Shown piece after piece: positions 7,455 through 19,142 of a stretch of 64,000 bases of DNA. The stretch lies in the NCBI RefSeq assembly GCF_036250755.1, contig NZ_CP109583.1, forward strand, positions 1,550,001-1,614,000, given 5' to 3'. The translations under genes were made by a program, and so were the position numbers. The first letter of the stretch is position 1, and every line of letters starts with the position of its first letter. The notes beneath the pieces were generated by a model. The model was not told where the DNA came from. It did no database searches and saw only the letters and a list, made by a program, of their open reading frames with translations. This stretch comes from Streptomyces uncialis. Lineage in GTDB: Bacteria; Actinomycetota; Actinomycetes; Streptomycetales; Streptomycetaceae.

Positions 7455-9104
7455 ATGACCTGGATTCACCCGCTCTCGCCCGAGGTCGAGGAGAGCGTGG
7501 AAGTGCTCGGGGCCAAGGCGCACGGTCTCGTCGTGCTCCGCCGTCTGGGACTGCCCGTGCCGCCGGGCTTCGTGATCAGCACAGAGGTGTGCCGCGCCTT
7601 CCTCCGCGCCGGACGACTGCCGAGCGGCTTCGGCGCCCAACTGGCGGCAGCCGTGGCCGACCTCGAAGCCGTCACACATCGCAGGCTCGGCGGTGCGGAA
7701 CGGCCGCTCGTGTTGTCCGTCCGCTCCGGCGCCAGTGTGTCCATGCCCGGCATGATGAGCACCGTCCTCAACCTCGGGCTCACTACCAGGGCGACCACCG
7801 CTCTGGCCGACGAGACGGGCGACCTTCGGTTCGCGCTCGACTCACGGCTGAGGTTCCTGACCGGCTTCGCCTCCGAGGTTCTCGGCGTGGGCCCGGCGAC
7901 CTTGGCGGGCGTCGATCGTGCGGCCGCCCGACAGAGCACCAGCACCAGCAGCCGTCTCACCGACGCGATCCATGATGTCGAACGGCTCATCGCGGAACGC
8001 GGTGGCGACACCGTGTCCGAGGACGCCACCCGGCAGTTGGAGTCGGCCGTGACAGCCGTGTTCTCGTCATGGAACACACCCCGCGCGAAGGCCTACCGCG
8101 AACTGCACGGCATCCCGCACGACCTCGGCACCGCCGTGACCGTCCAGTTGATGGTGTTCGGGAACCGTGACCAACACAGCGGTACGGGGGTCGCGTTCAG
8201 CCGCGACCCCAGCACCGGCGAGCATGTCCCGTTCGGTGAGGTCATGTTCGGCCGCCAAGGTGATGACGTCGTCTCGGGCACCTCGCTGACCGGTCCCCTG
8301 AGCGAACTCGCCGACCGGGAACCCGCCATGTGGACGCGTCTGCTGTTCGCCCTGACGCGGCTGGAGGAGCACTATCGAGACGCGTGCTACGTCGAGTTCA
8401 CCTTCGAGGCGGGCGAGCTGTGGGTGCTTCAGGTGCGACCCGGACGATTCGTCGGGCGCGCGGCGGTACGCGTCGCGGTCGACCTCGCCGACGCGGGCGC
8501 GATCCGGCGCGACGAAGCGCTGCTCCGCGTCTCACCGCACCACCTCGCCCAGCTGCGTACGCCTCGGATCGCGGCGACCGGACCCGGGGCCGTCTTCACC
8601 CGAGGGCTGGGCGCCTCCCCCGGAGTCGCTGTCGGCCGAGTGGCGACCACCGCCGACAGCGCGGTACGGCTTGCCGCACGAGGACCGGTCGTCCTGATAC
8701 GGCCGGAGACCTCCCCGCTCGACATGCACGGCCTGGCCGCCGCCTCCGGGGTGGTCACCGCTCGCGGCGGCCCGGCCAGTCACGCGGCCGTCGTGGCGCG
8801 CTCGCTGGGGAAGCCCGCCGTCGTGGGTGCCGCGGGTCTCACCGTGGACCCCGTCGGCGGCACCGTCCGGGCAGGCGGACGTACCCTGCCCGAGGGCACC
8901 CTCGTCGCACTCGACGGGACGAGCGGAGAGGTCGTCGTCGGCGAACCTCGCGTCACCACGTCCTCGGCCGACCCTCAGCTGCACCGCTTGCTCGCCTGGG
9001 CCGACGACATCACGGCCGACGAGCCCACGGGCCGCACCGAACCCGAACGCCTCACCGCGGCCCAGGCCGTCCTCCGCCGAACCGGCCGAGCAGCGACAGG
9101 CTGA
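7455..9104 (+). CDS. PPDK-like phosphotransfer protein lacking the C-terminal barrel
   Basis: 549 residues matching the N-terminal ~510 of pyruvate phosphate dikinase. Seen in order: the ATP-grasp part (GLPVPPGFVIST near 30, SVRSGASVSMPGMM near 95, GNRDQHSGTGVAFSRDPSTG near 235, VLQVRPGR near 325) and the swivelling phosphohistidine domain with TARGGPASHAAVVAR (near 440; His is the phospho-acceptor). The protein then ends; the ~360-residue PEP/pyruvate TIM barrel is absent and is not encoded downstream. It could phosphorylate its own His from ATP but needs another acceptor. Weak ribosome site before the ATG at 7455. Confidence 0.88.
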   Translation: MTWIHPLSPEVEESVEVLGAKAHGLVVLRRLGLPVPPGFVISTEVCRAFLRAGRLPSGFGAQLAAAVADLEAVTHRRLGGAERPLVLSVRSGASVSMPGMMSTVLNLGLTTRATTALADETGDLRFALDSRLRFLTGFASEVLGVGPATLAGVDRAAARQSTSTSSRLTDAIHDVERLIAERGGDTVSEDATRQLESAVTAVFSSWNTPRAKAYRELHGIPHDLGTAVTVQLMVFGNRDQHSGTGVAFSRDPSTGEHVPFGEVMFGRQGDDVVSGTSLTGPLSELADREPAMWTRLLFALTRLEEHYRDACYVEFTFEAGELWVLQVRPGRFVGRAAVRVAVDLADAGAIRRDEALLRVSPHHLAQLRTPRIAATGPGAVFTRGLGASPGVAVGRVATTADSAVRLAARGPVVLIRPETSPLDMHGLAAASGVVTARGGPASHAAVVARSLGKPAVVGAAGLTVDPVGGTVRAGGRTLPEGTLVALDGTSGEVVVGEPRVTTSSADPQLHRLLAWADDITADEPTGRTEPERLTAAQAVLRRTGRAATG

Positions 9105-9117
9105 CCGCACGCACGAC

Positions 9118-9150
9118 GGCGCGCGGAACGCCCCTCCGGTTCCGCGCGCC
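9118..9150 (+). terminator. Terminator hairpin after the PPDK-like gene
   Basis: Perfect 12-bp inverted repeat ggcgcgcggaac / gttccgcgcgcc with a 9-nt loop, starting 14 bases after the PPDK-like stop. Confidence 0.75.
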
Positions 9151-9309
9151 GCCACGTCAACTGGCCTGGTGTGTGCGGGGTATGGGCCCGACCGGCGTTG
9201 ACAAGCCGTGCCACCACCGCGTTGAGTTGCCCGCGCGATGGTCCGGTCCGGGAGCATCGCGGTGCCCAGGTCCGCTGCGGCACTTCGAGAGTCCGGGAGG
9301 GGAACCCCG

Positions 9310-9465
9310 ATGGAGCTTCGATTCATAGCCGGGCCGGTGAGCGTGGGGGCAGGGGGCGTGGCGCTGGCCTTCGCGGACGTAGCCGTCGGGTGGTGGATCG
9401 CGTGGACCGTCTGCGCGCTCGTCACGGCCGCCTCGGTCGCGTACATGATCCGGCTCAGCCGCTGA
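9310..9465 (+). CDS. Small membrane protein (51 aa)
   Basis: MELRFIAGPVSVGAGG followed by two closely spaced hydrophobic stretches, the second ending in a basic YMIRLSR tail: a one- or two-helix membrane peptide. Strong ribosome site (gggaggggaa) precedes the ATG at 9310, which favours it over the upstream start at 9238. Isolated between hairpins; function unknown. Confidence 0.65.
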   Translation: MELRFIAGPVSVGAGGVALAFADVAVGWWIAWTVCALVTAASVAYMIRLSR

Positions 9466-9639
9466 ACCGGATGCCGGGTGCGGGGTCGCCCCGCGATATG
9501 GGTAGCTGTGCGGCGCGGGCGGGAGCAGTGTTCCCGCCCGGGTCGGCGCCGGTTCGGCCGGTGGGTGGAGGTCCGAACACCATTGCGGTCCGGACTGGTT
9601 GAGCACCTGGTCACGCGACCGCGAGAGACCTCGTACCGC

Positions 9640-10272
9640 TCACCCCACCCGCACGCGCCGTGCGTCCACCTCGGCGAGCACGCGGTCGATCCGGTGCGAC
9701 CTGCGCAGCAGGGCCGGTGCCTTCGCCCCGGCCAGGGCGAGAAGGGTGACGGGGAGCGGGCGGCCCGCCAGTACGGCCAGGGCGACCGTCCAGGGCGGTA
9801 TCCCGGCCAGCGCGCACATCACCACGGCGGCCCGGGGCGTCCACGGCAGCAGCGCGAGAGCGGCCAGCGCCCAGCCGCCGTGGCGCTCCACCAGCCCGGC
9901 GACCTCCCGTAGTTCCGCCCGGCCCGGCGCGACGGCGCCCACCGTGTCCAGCAGCCAGGGTCCGGCCGCGTGGACGGCGGTCGCGACCAGGAAGGCTCCC
10001 AGTACCGACGCGGCGACGAAGGTCAGGGCGATCACCCGCCAGCGCCGGGGATGGAGCGCCGACAACCCGATGAGCAGCATCTGGTTGGGCAGGACCGGCA
10101 GTACGTAGTCGCTCAGCGGGAAGACACCGAGCGCCGGAAGGAACCACCGCCGGTGCGCGGCCCGGTCCAGCCGCAGCAGCAGCCGCACCGTGCGGGTGGC
10201 GGAGTTCTCCCGGGCGGCGGGAACGGGAGCGCCGGGGGCCGGATCGGGGACGGGGGCCAGGGGCTCAGCCAT
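9640..10272 (-). CDS. DedA/VTT-like small integral membrane protein
   Basis: 210 residues with a Pro/Ala-rich cytoplasmic N-terminus, a LPNQMLLIGLSALHPRRWRV segment and further helices (FVAASVLGAFLVATAVHAAG; WALAALALLPWTPRAAVVMCALAG; VALAVLAGRPLPVTLLALAGA). The layout resembles VTT/YqaA-like membrane proteins, but the diagnostic motif is not certain. Start overlaps the SDR stop by 8 bases, so it is co-translated with the SDR gene. Transport or lipid-related role inferred only. Confidence 0.6.
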   Translation of the reverse strand: MAEPLAPVPDPAPGAPVPAARENSATRTVRLLLRLDRAAHRRWFLPALGVFPLSDYVLPVLPNQMLLIGLSALHPRRWRVIALTFVAASVLGAFLVATAVHAAGPWLLDTVGAVAPGRAELREVAGLVERHGGWALAALALLPWTPRAAVVMCALAGIPPWTVALAVLAGRPLPVTLLALAGAKAPALLRRSHRIDRVLAEVDARRVRVG

Positions 10273-11014
10273 GGCGCAGGGACCGGTATCCCAGCGACGG
10301 TGAGAGGCGCATCAGGGACGGCAGGAGGCGCGCCTTGCCGACGTAGATCTCCGTCCGGTCCCGGCGGATGCCCTCGATCACCGCGTGTGCCGCCTGCGCC
10401 GCGCTGATCTTGCCCCGGCCCCGGCCACGCGTCATATCGGTGTCCACGAGCGGGAGGACCGCGTCGATCACCCGGATGTGCGGCGCCCCGTCCTCGCACT
10501 GGTAGCGCAGCGACCGCGTGAACGTCCGCACCGCCGACTTGGCCGCGCAGTACACGGGTGCCGAGGGCTTGGGCACGATGGCGAGTCCGCTGGTGATGTT
10601 CACGATCGCGGCCTCGGAACGGCTGCTGAGATGGGGAAGCAGCCCGGTGGAGAGGGAGATGACGGCGTCCAGATTGACGGCGAGTTCCCGCCGGAGCAGC
10701 GGTCGTGAGGCGCGCGGATCGGCGGTGAGGAAGTCGCTGGGGTTCTGCACTCCGGCGTTGTTGATGACGACCGAGAGTCCGGGGTGGCGGCCGGGCAGTT
10801 CATCGCCGAAGGTGTCGACCGCGTCCGGATCGGAGAGATCGACCACCTCGGCGGACACCCGGTCGCCGTACTCGGCTTGCAGGGCCACGAGGGGTCCGGG
10901 CGCGCGGCCCACGGCCACCACATGCGCGCCGAGCCCGACCAGCTGCCGGGTCATCTCCCTGCCGATGCCGCGCGCCCCGCCGGTGACGAGCACCGTTGTG
11001 CCGGTGAGCTTCAT
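10265..11014 (-). CDS. Short-chain dehydrogenase/reductase (DltE-like)
   Basis: 249 residues. TGGARGIG nucleotide-binding turn at ~11-18, NNAGV near 85, catalytic Ser in NITSGL and YCAAK (YxxxK) near 155: a complete classical SDR active site using NAD(P)H. The tail with a GKARLLPSLMRL helix is typical of the DltE-like subgroup. Its ATG overlaps the AraC stop codon (ATGA at 11011-11014), and its stop overlaps the membrane gene, giving a three-gene operon araC-like - SDR - membrane protein. Substrate unknown. Confidence 0.88.
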   Translation of the reverse strand: MKLTGTTVLVTGGARGIGREMTRQLVGLGAHVVAVGRAPGPLVALQAEYGDRVSAEVVDLSDPDAVDTFGDELPGRHPGLSVVINNAGVQNPSDFLTADPRASRPLLRRELAVNLDAVISLSTGLLPHLSSRSEAAIVNITSGLAIVPKPSAPVYCAAKSAVRTFTRSLRYQCEDGAPHIRVIDAVLPLVDTDMTRGRGRGKISAAQAAHAVIEGIRRDRTEIYVGKARLLPSLMRLSPSLGYRSLRHG

Positions 11015-12066
11015 GCGGTCCTTCTCCTCGCTGCTTCATGGGTACGGGCCGTCGTCCGCGCGTCGGGGCCCGTCCGCACACCCGTCGGCGCATCCGTCCA
11101 CTCACACGTCCGCTCGTCCGGTCGCTCGTCCGGTCGCTCGTCCATGTCGGACACCGTGTCCGGGCCGGGTCGCCGGAACGCCGACCTGTAGGCCGCCGGT
11201 GTCATCGCGGTGCGGAGCCCGAAGTGGCGGGTGAAGTGCGGCTGGTCCGCGTAGCCGCAGGCGAATCCGATGACGCCGATGCTGTGGGCGCTCCGCAGGA
11301 GCAGCGCCGCGGCGGCCTCCGTGCGGAGCTCGCCGAGGAGTCCGGTGAAGCCGCCGTCACCCGCCAGCCGCCGTTGGAGGCTCCGCACCGGCAGGCCCAG
11401 TTCGGCGGCGAGGGCGGCGAGTGTCCAGCGCCGGGCGAGATCGGCGCCGAGCAGTTCCCGGGTGCGTGCGACAGCGTCCGTACCGGCCCGCGCCGGGCGC
11501 GGGTGCACGGGTGGTGCGGTGCCGGACCAGGTGAACCGCCAGAGCCCGCCGCCGTGACCGGGCGGTGCCGCCGTGACGGTGCCGTCGGCGAACACAGTGG
11601 TCGGCTCCCCGTACCCGGCGCCGACGACGAGATCCCGGGCACCGGTCAGCGGCAGCAGCGCGGTCAGTACGCCGAGAACGACCGCGTCCTCGGCGGGTTC
11701 GGGCGGTTCCATGGGGGGTCCCACATGCTCGGCGACGAGATGTCCCGTACCGGATTCCCGTACCACCACCCGGTGCCGTGAGTGGGTGAACCGCTCCAGC
11801 CGCTGCCACCGGGCGAACAGGTCCCCCGGGCCGACCGCGCTCAGCAGCGCGGACACGGCCGGGTCGGACGGGCTGGCCGGCATCAGTGAGCCTGCCCGCA
11901 GCAGCGGCAGCAGCCCGTGATCGCGCGCCACGTCCCTCAGGAACCGCCGCTTCGCCTCGAACGGCAGCAGCGCCCCGCCGCCCCCCGGAGCGACGACCCG
12001 GATGCCCTCACCTGCCAGCGCCCGCTGGACCAGCGCCACCAGTCTGGCGCTCGCGAACTCGTCCAT
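11011..12066 (-). CDS. AraC-family transcriptional regulator
   Basis: 351 residues. The C-terminal ~100 residues carry two helix-turn-helices (WTLAALAAELGLPVRSLQRRL and IGVIGFACGYADQPHFTRHF), and the N-terminal ~230 form an Arabinose-type or OruR-like sensing domain. Start ATG at 12066 has a GAAGGAG site; the start at 12153 has none. Coupled to the SDR gene, which is its likely target along with itself. Confidence 0.85.
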   Translation of the reverse strand: MDEFASARLVALVQRALAGEGIRVVAPGGGGALLPFEAKRRFLRDVARDHGLLPLLRAGSLMPASPSDPAVSALLSAVGPGDLFARWQRLERFTHSRHRVVVRESGTGHLVAEHVGPPMEPPEPAEDAVVLGVLTALLPLTGARDLVVGAGYGEPTTVFADGTVTAAPPGHGGGLWRFTWSGTAPPVHPRPARAGTDAVARTRELLGADLARRWTLAALAAELGLPVRSLQRRLAGDGGFTGLLGELRTEAAAALLLRSAHSIGVIGFACGYADQPHFTRHFGLRTAMTPAAYRSAFRRPGPDTVSDMDERPDERPDERTCEWTDAPTGVRTGPDARTTARTHEAARRRTA

Positions 12067-12167
12067 GACCAGCGCTCCTTCCGTCCTCACCGCGTCTTCC
12101 GGACACGTTAGGCGGGTTGACGGAAGGTGTCTTGAACGATCGCGCCACCGCATCGGAGGTCCTGCCG

Positions 12168-12177
12168 GGTACGTACC
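12168..12177. promoter_or_regulatory. Short palindrome upstream of the AraC-family gene
   Basis: Perfect 10-bp palindrome ggtacgtacc about 100 bp upstream of the AraC start and just past the parE stop. A possible operator, unsupported by a second copy. Confidence 0.25.
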
Positions 12178-12193
12178 TCCGGAGCAGTGGGGC

Positions 12194-14308
12194 TCAGGTG
12201 TCGATGCGGGAGCGGTCCAGGGTGGCGGCGGAGCTGGTGATGAACTCCTTGCGCGGGGCGACCTCGTTGCCCATGAGCAGGTCGAAGACCGACTCGGCCG
12301 AGTCCAGATCGCCGATGTTGATCCGGCGCAGGGTGCGGAAGCGGGGTTCCATGGTGGTCTCCGCCAGCTGGTCGGCGTCCATCTCGCCGAGGCCCTTGTA
12401 GCGCTGGATCGAGTCCTTGTATCGGACCTTTCGGCGCCGGTACTCCAGCAGGGTCTGGCGCAGCTCGTTGTCCGAGTAGGTGTAGACGTACTTGTCCTGG
12501 CCCTTCTTGGGCTGGACGAGTTCGATCCGGTGCAGTGGCGGCACGGCAGCGAAGACGCGGCCCGCAGCGACCATCGGACGCATATAGCGCTGGAACAGCG
12601 TCAGCAGCAGGCAGCGGATGTGCGCGCCGTCCACATCGGCGTCCACGAGCAAGATGATCTTCCCGTACCGGGCCGCGTCCAGGTCGAAGGTACGCCCCGA
12701 ACCCGCTCCTATGACCTGGATGATCGCCCCGCACTCGGCGTTCTTCAGCATGTCCGAGACGGACGACTTCTGGACATTGAGGATCTTGCCCCGGATCGGC
12801 AGCAACGCCTGGAACTCGGAGTTGCGGGCCAGCTTCGCCGTACCCAGCGCCGAGTCACCCTCCACGATGAACAGCTCACTGCGCTCCACATCGTCACTAC
12901 GGCAGTCCGCCAGCTTCGCCGGCAGCGACGACGACTCCAGCGCCGTCTTCCGACGCTGCGCCTCCTTGTGCTGACGAGCCGCGATCCGGGTCCGGGCAGC
13001 CGCGACGATCTTCTCCATCACGGCACGGACCTGCTGTTTGTCGTCCCGTTTGGTGGAGGTCAGATAGGCCTTGAGCTCCTTGGCGACGACGGCCGCGACG
13101 ATCCGGGTGGCCGCCGAGGTACCGAGGACCTCCTTGGTCTGGCCCTCGAACTGCGGCTCGGCCAGCCGTACGGTGACGACCGCCGTCATGCCCTCCGTCG
13201 CGTCGTCCTTGGCCACGTCGTCCTCGGCCACGCGCAGCAGCTTCGTGGCGCGCAGCACCTCGTTCACGGTCTTGGTGACCGAGCGTTCGAAGCCGGAGAG
13301 GTGGGTGCCGCCCTTGGAGGTGGCGATGATGTTCACGAACGACTTCACGTTCGTCTCGTAGCCCGTGCCCCAGCGCAGGGCGATGTCCACACCGAGCTCG
13401 CGGGTGACCTCGGTGGCGGTCATATGGCCGCGGTCGTCGAGGACCGGGACGGTCTCCTTGAAGCTGCCCGTGCCGGTGAGACGCAGGACGTCGCAGACCG
13501 CCTTGTCCTGGGCGAGGTATTCGCAGAACTCGCCGATCCCCCCGTCGAAGCGGAAGGTCTCCTCGGTCTTGCCGGACCCTTCCAGGGCGCGCTCGTCGCG
13601 GACGACGATCGTCAGACCGGGGACGAGGAATGCCGTCTGGCGGGCGCGCTGGTGGAGCGTGTCCAGCGTGAGCTCGGCGTCCTTGAGGAAGATCTGCCGG
13701 TCCGCCCAGTAACGCGTCCGGTTCCCGGTGCCGTTCGCGTTGCGGCTCCGCACCTTCCGCTTGCGCAGCCCTCCGCCGGGGGTGAAGTCGGCGTCCTCAC
13801 CGGGTCCGGAGTAGTGGCCGGGCACGCCGCGGCGGAAGCCGATCAGGTAGGTGTGGCCCACCCGGTCCACTTCGACGTCGAGGCGGGCCGAGAGGGCGTT
13901 GACGACGGAGGCGCCGACCCCGTGCAGTCCGCCGGAGGCCGCGTACGAGCCGCCGCCGAACTTGCCGCCGGCGTGCAGCTTGGTCATGACGACCTCGACC
14001 CCGGAGAGGCCGGTCCGGGGCTCGACGTCCACGGGGATGCCGCGGCCGTTGTCGCGGACCTCCACGGAGGAGTCCTCGTGGAGGATCACCTCGATGTGGT
14101 CGCAGTACCCGCCCAGGGCCTCGTCGACGGAGTTGTCGATGATCTCCCAGAGGCAGTGCATCAGGCCACGGGTGTCGGTCGACCCGATGTACATACCGGG
14201 CCGCTTGCGGACGGCCTCCAGTCCTTCGAGGACGAGCAGGTGCCTCGCGGTGTAGTCGGAGCCGTCTCCGGCCGGGGTGCGGGGACGGGCGGAAGGCGGG
14301 GTGCTCAC
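12194..14308 (-). CDS. parE: Topoisomerase IV subunit B (ParE/ParY type)
   Basis: 704 residues with all type IIA B-subunit motifs: GHKL ATPase (GMYIGST, EIIDNSVDEA, VRDNGRGIP, GGLHGVGASVVNALS), transducer and TOPRIM ([24 protein letters not shown]) and the C-terminal KGLGEM. The residue aligned to E. coli GyrB Arg136 is kept as Arg (DVEVDRVGH). GTG at 14308 chosen for a TGGAG site and because it gives the usual ParE N-terminus. It lies 91 bp downstream of the gyrB-like gene on the same strand and no parC is nearby. Streptomyces homologues are called parY; a second, resistant copy is likely. Confidence 0.9.
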   Translation of the reverse strand: MSTPPSARPRTPAGDGSDYTARHLLVLEGLEAVRKRPGMYIGSTDTRGLMHCLWEIIDNSVDEALGGYCDHIEVILHEDSSVEVRDNGRGIPVDVEPRTGLSGVEVVMTKLHAGGKFGGGSYAASGGLHGVGASVVNALSARLDVEVDRVGHTYLIGFRRGVPGHYSGPGEDADFTPGGGLRKRKVRSRNANGTGNRTRYWADRQIFLKDAELTLDTLHQRARQTAFLVPGLTIVVRDERALEGSGKTEETFRFDGGIGEFCEYLAQDKAVCDVLRLTGTGSFKETVPVLDDRGHMTATEVTRELGVDIALRWGTGYETNVKSFVNIIATSKGGTHLSGFERSVTKTVNEVLRATKLLRVAEDDVAKDDATEGMTAVVTVRLAEPQFEGQTKEVLGTSAATRIVAAVVAKELKAYLTSTKRDDKQQVRAVMEKIVAAARTRIAARQHKEAQRRKTALESSSLPAKLADCRSDDVERSELFIVEGDSALGTAKLARNSEFQALLPIRGKILNVQKSSVSDMLKNAECGAIIQVIGAGSGRTFDLDAARYGKIILLVDADVDGAHIRCLLLTLFQRYMRPMVAAGRVFAAVPPLHRIELVQPKKGQDKYVYTYSDNELRQTLLEYRRRKVRYKDSIQRYKGLGEMDADQLAETTMEPRFRTLRRINIGDLDSAESVFDLLMGNEVAPRKEFITSSAATLDRSRIDT

Positions 14309-14348
14309 GCGTTCGCTCCAGGTACAGAGGATGGGTGGGTGACGCGGC

Positions 14349-14372
14349 CGGGGCCCGCGAGCGCGGGCCCCG
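14349..14372 (-). terminator. GC hairpin between gyrB-like and parE-like genes
   Basis: Near-perfect 10- to 11-bp stem (cggggcccgcg / cgcgggccccg) with a minimal loop in the 91-bp gap. It could attenuate read-through from gyrB into parE. Confidence 0.5.
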
Positions 14373-14399
14373 TACCGGAAAGACGCGACTGCCGTGGGC

Positions 14400-17212
<2,813 letters not shown>

Positions 17213-18112
17213 ATGACCACCGGGAGTACCGCGGAGCCCCGACCCGCGATCGATACCGCACTGGCCAGGCGCCTGGTCGACGCGCAGTTCCCGCAGTGGG
17301 CCGAGCTGCCTCTCAAGCTGCTCGACCCGGCCGGTTCGGACCATGTGATCCACCGGCTGGGCGACGACCTGTCCGTCCGGCTGCCCCGCCACGCGGGAGC
17401 CATCGGACAGGCCGCGAAGGAGACGGAGTGGCTGCCCAGGCTCGCTCCGCATCTGCCGTTGGCCGTCCCGGTGCCGGTGGGGGTGGGTGAGCCCGGCTTC
17501 GGCTATCCGTGGCCGTGGGCGGTGTCCCGCTGGCTGGACGGCGAGGTGGCGACCGTCGGGGCGTTGGGCGACTCGCCCGGGGCCGCCGTCCAACTGGCGG
17601 AGTTCCTCGTCGCCCTTCAGTCGTTCCCGCCCGCGGACCTCCAGGTCGGGAACGCTCGCGAGGACCTGATGGGTGAGCCCCTGGCCGACCGGGACCGTGA
17701 TACGCGGGCGGCGATCGCGGAGGTCGGCGGTACGTTCGACGCCGCGGCCATGACCGAGCTGTGGGACGCGGCGCTGAGCGCCCCCGGATGGGACCGCCCG
17801 CCGGTGTGGTTCCACGGCGACTTCCACACCGGCAACCTGCTGACCCGCGACGGCCGCCTCAGCGCGGTCATCGACTTCGGCGGGCTGGGCATCGGCGATC
17901 CGGCGTGCGACCTGATCATCGCCTTCACCCTGATGTCCGCCAGGAGCCGCGCCGCCTTCCGTACCGCGCTCGGCGTCGACGACGCGACCTGGACCCGGGG
18001 CCGTGGCTGGGCCCTGGCCACCGGCCTGAACGCCTACACCTGCTACGCCGCCGTCAACCCCCGCGTCGCCGCGCAGACCACCCGCCAGATCACCGAGGCT
18101 CTGAACGGCTGA
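17213..18112 (+). CDS. Aminoglycoside phosphotransferase (APH)-family kinase
   Basis: 299 residues. Shows the APH catalytic loop WFHGDFHTGNLL (Asp and Asn present) near 205 and the metal-binding VIDFGGLGIGDPACD near 222, with an N-terminal lobe ending in PWPWAVSRWLDG hinge. Such kinases phosphorylate antibiotics or small hydroxyl/amine substrates with ATP. Start ATG at 17213 has CAGGAG just upstream. It is divergent from gyrB/parE and may belong to the same resistance locus, but many Streptomyces APH-family proteins have metabolic roles. Confidence 0.85.
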   Translation: MTTGSTAEPRPAIDTALARRLVDAQFPQWAELPLKLLDPAGSDHVIHRLGDDLSVRLPRHAGAIGQAAKETEWLPRLAPHLPLAVPVPVGVGEPGFGYPWPWAVSRWLDGEVATVGALGDSPGAAVQLAEFLVALQSFPPADLQVGNAREDLMGEPLADRDRDTRAAIAEVGGTFDAAAMTELWDAALSAPGWDRPPVWFHGDFHTGNLLTRDGRLSAVIDFGGLGIGDPACDLIIAFTLMSARSRAAFRTALGVDDATWTRGRGWALATGLNAYTCYAAVNPRVAAQTTRQITEALNG

Positions 18113-18170
18113 TCGACCGAGGAGAGCGCCGTCCGGCCCCTGCTCGACCAAGGGCGGGCCGAGGAAAGGA

Positions 18171-18554
18171 TCATGAGGTGGCGAGTGCCGTCCAGAAGGC
18201 GTGGTGGTGGTCGGCCGCGAAGTCGGTGCGCCCGGCGCGGTCGGACGCGAGCCGCTGCACATAGGGATCGCGGGTCGTGAACCGCTTCCATCCGGGCAGG
18301 CCGTGCCCCGTCATCTGCCCGGTGGCCGCGAACCGGCTCCAGTGGCCGATCACCGTGTCCGACAGCCTGGCCTGCGTGGTGTCGAGCGGCTCGAACAGGT
18401 CGTTGTCGAACAGGTAGGCCAGGTCGACCATATGACCGGTGCCGAGCGAGAAGCTCGCCGGTCGCGGCACGCTCTTGACGTACGGGGACTCGGCCTCGGC
18501 GAAGTCATAGGCGTGGACGGGGGTGTGGTGGGCCATCGCGCGCTGGGTGTCGAG
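18171..18554 (-). pseudogene. Carboxylesterase type B, C-terminal remnant
   Basis: About 127 residues matching the C-terminal part of type B carboxylesterases: TPVHAYDFAE, LGTGHMVDLAYLFDN with the catalytic-His region, LSDTVIGHWSRFAATGQ and LPGWKRFT. The catalytic Ser motif and N-terminal ~350 residues are absent; upstream of ~18555 the reading stops making sense and a TetR remnant begins on the other strand. Product of an internal deletion; not functional. Confidence 0.75.
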
Positions 18555-18561
18555 CGCCGCG

Positions 18562-18807
18562 CCGGAACTGCGTGCGCAGGTTGCCGCCGGGCTGCGGCAG
18601 GGACGCAGCGGCATGGCGCGCGAGGTCACCGGCGGCGTCGAGAGCGAGCTCTCCGAAGCGACGATCCGCACCCTCGGCTCGGTACAGCTCGCCCTCGTCA
18701 GCGGCCTGATGATGCAGCACCTCACCGACCCCGACTCCGCGCCTACCGCCGACGAGGTGCTGGAGGGTCTGCGGGCGCTGGCCGCCCACCTGCCCGAGAA
18801 GGCCTGA
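18562..18807 (+). pseudogene. TetR-family regulator, C-terminal remnant
   Basis: About 81 residues resembling a TetR ligand-binding C-terminus (ELRAQVAAGLRQGRSG, TLGSVQLALVSGLMMQHL, ADEVLEGLRALAAHL). There is no helix-turn-helix: the 5' half is missing exactly where the esterase remnant ends. See the deletion-scar finding. Confidence 0.7.
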
Positions 18808-18910
18808 GGCCCGTCCCCTGGGCGCCGTCGCACCACCGTGCCACGCCCCCCGGGCCCGTCCCACGTCCCACGTCCCACGTCCCCGGATGAACGACGGCGA
18901 CGGGACGGGC

Positions 18911-18955
18911 GGCCCGACCGGGTTCGGCCCGACCGGGTTCGGCCCGACCGGGTTC
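18911..18955. repeat. 15-bp tandem repeat, three copies
   Basis: Three perfect copies of ggcccgaccgggttc at 18911, 18926 and 18941 in the non-coding gap between the TetR remnant and the secreted-protein gene. Confidence 0.95.
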
Positions 18956-19036
18956 GGTGAAGCCGCGCGACGACGGTCCCGAGGACGGCAACCGCCTTCC
19001 GGGGAAGGGCGCCCCGCGCGGTGCACGCACAGCAGA

Positions 19037-19074
19037 TCGCGGTGGTCCCGCCTGCGCGAGCGGGACCACCGCGA
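19037..19074. terminator. Strong bidirectional terminator hairpin
   Basis: Perfect 15-bp stem tcgcggtggtcccgc / gcgggaccaccgcga with an 8-nt loop, 69 bases past the secreted-protein stop and between convergent coding units. Confidence 0.8.
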
Positions 19075-19142
19075 CTTCGTCCTTCTCAACGGGACCCAGG
19101 TCCGCCGCGCCCTTCAGCGGGAGCGGTCCGCCTGCCCGCCGG

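Noticed and set aside
9199..9227. TTGACA at 9199 as promoter of the small membrane protein
   Set aside because: No -10-like hexamer at 16-19 bases spacing.
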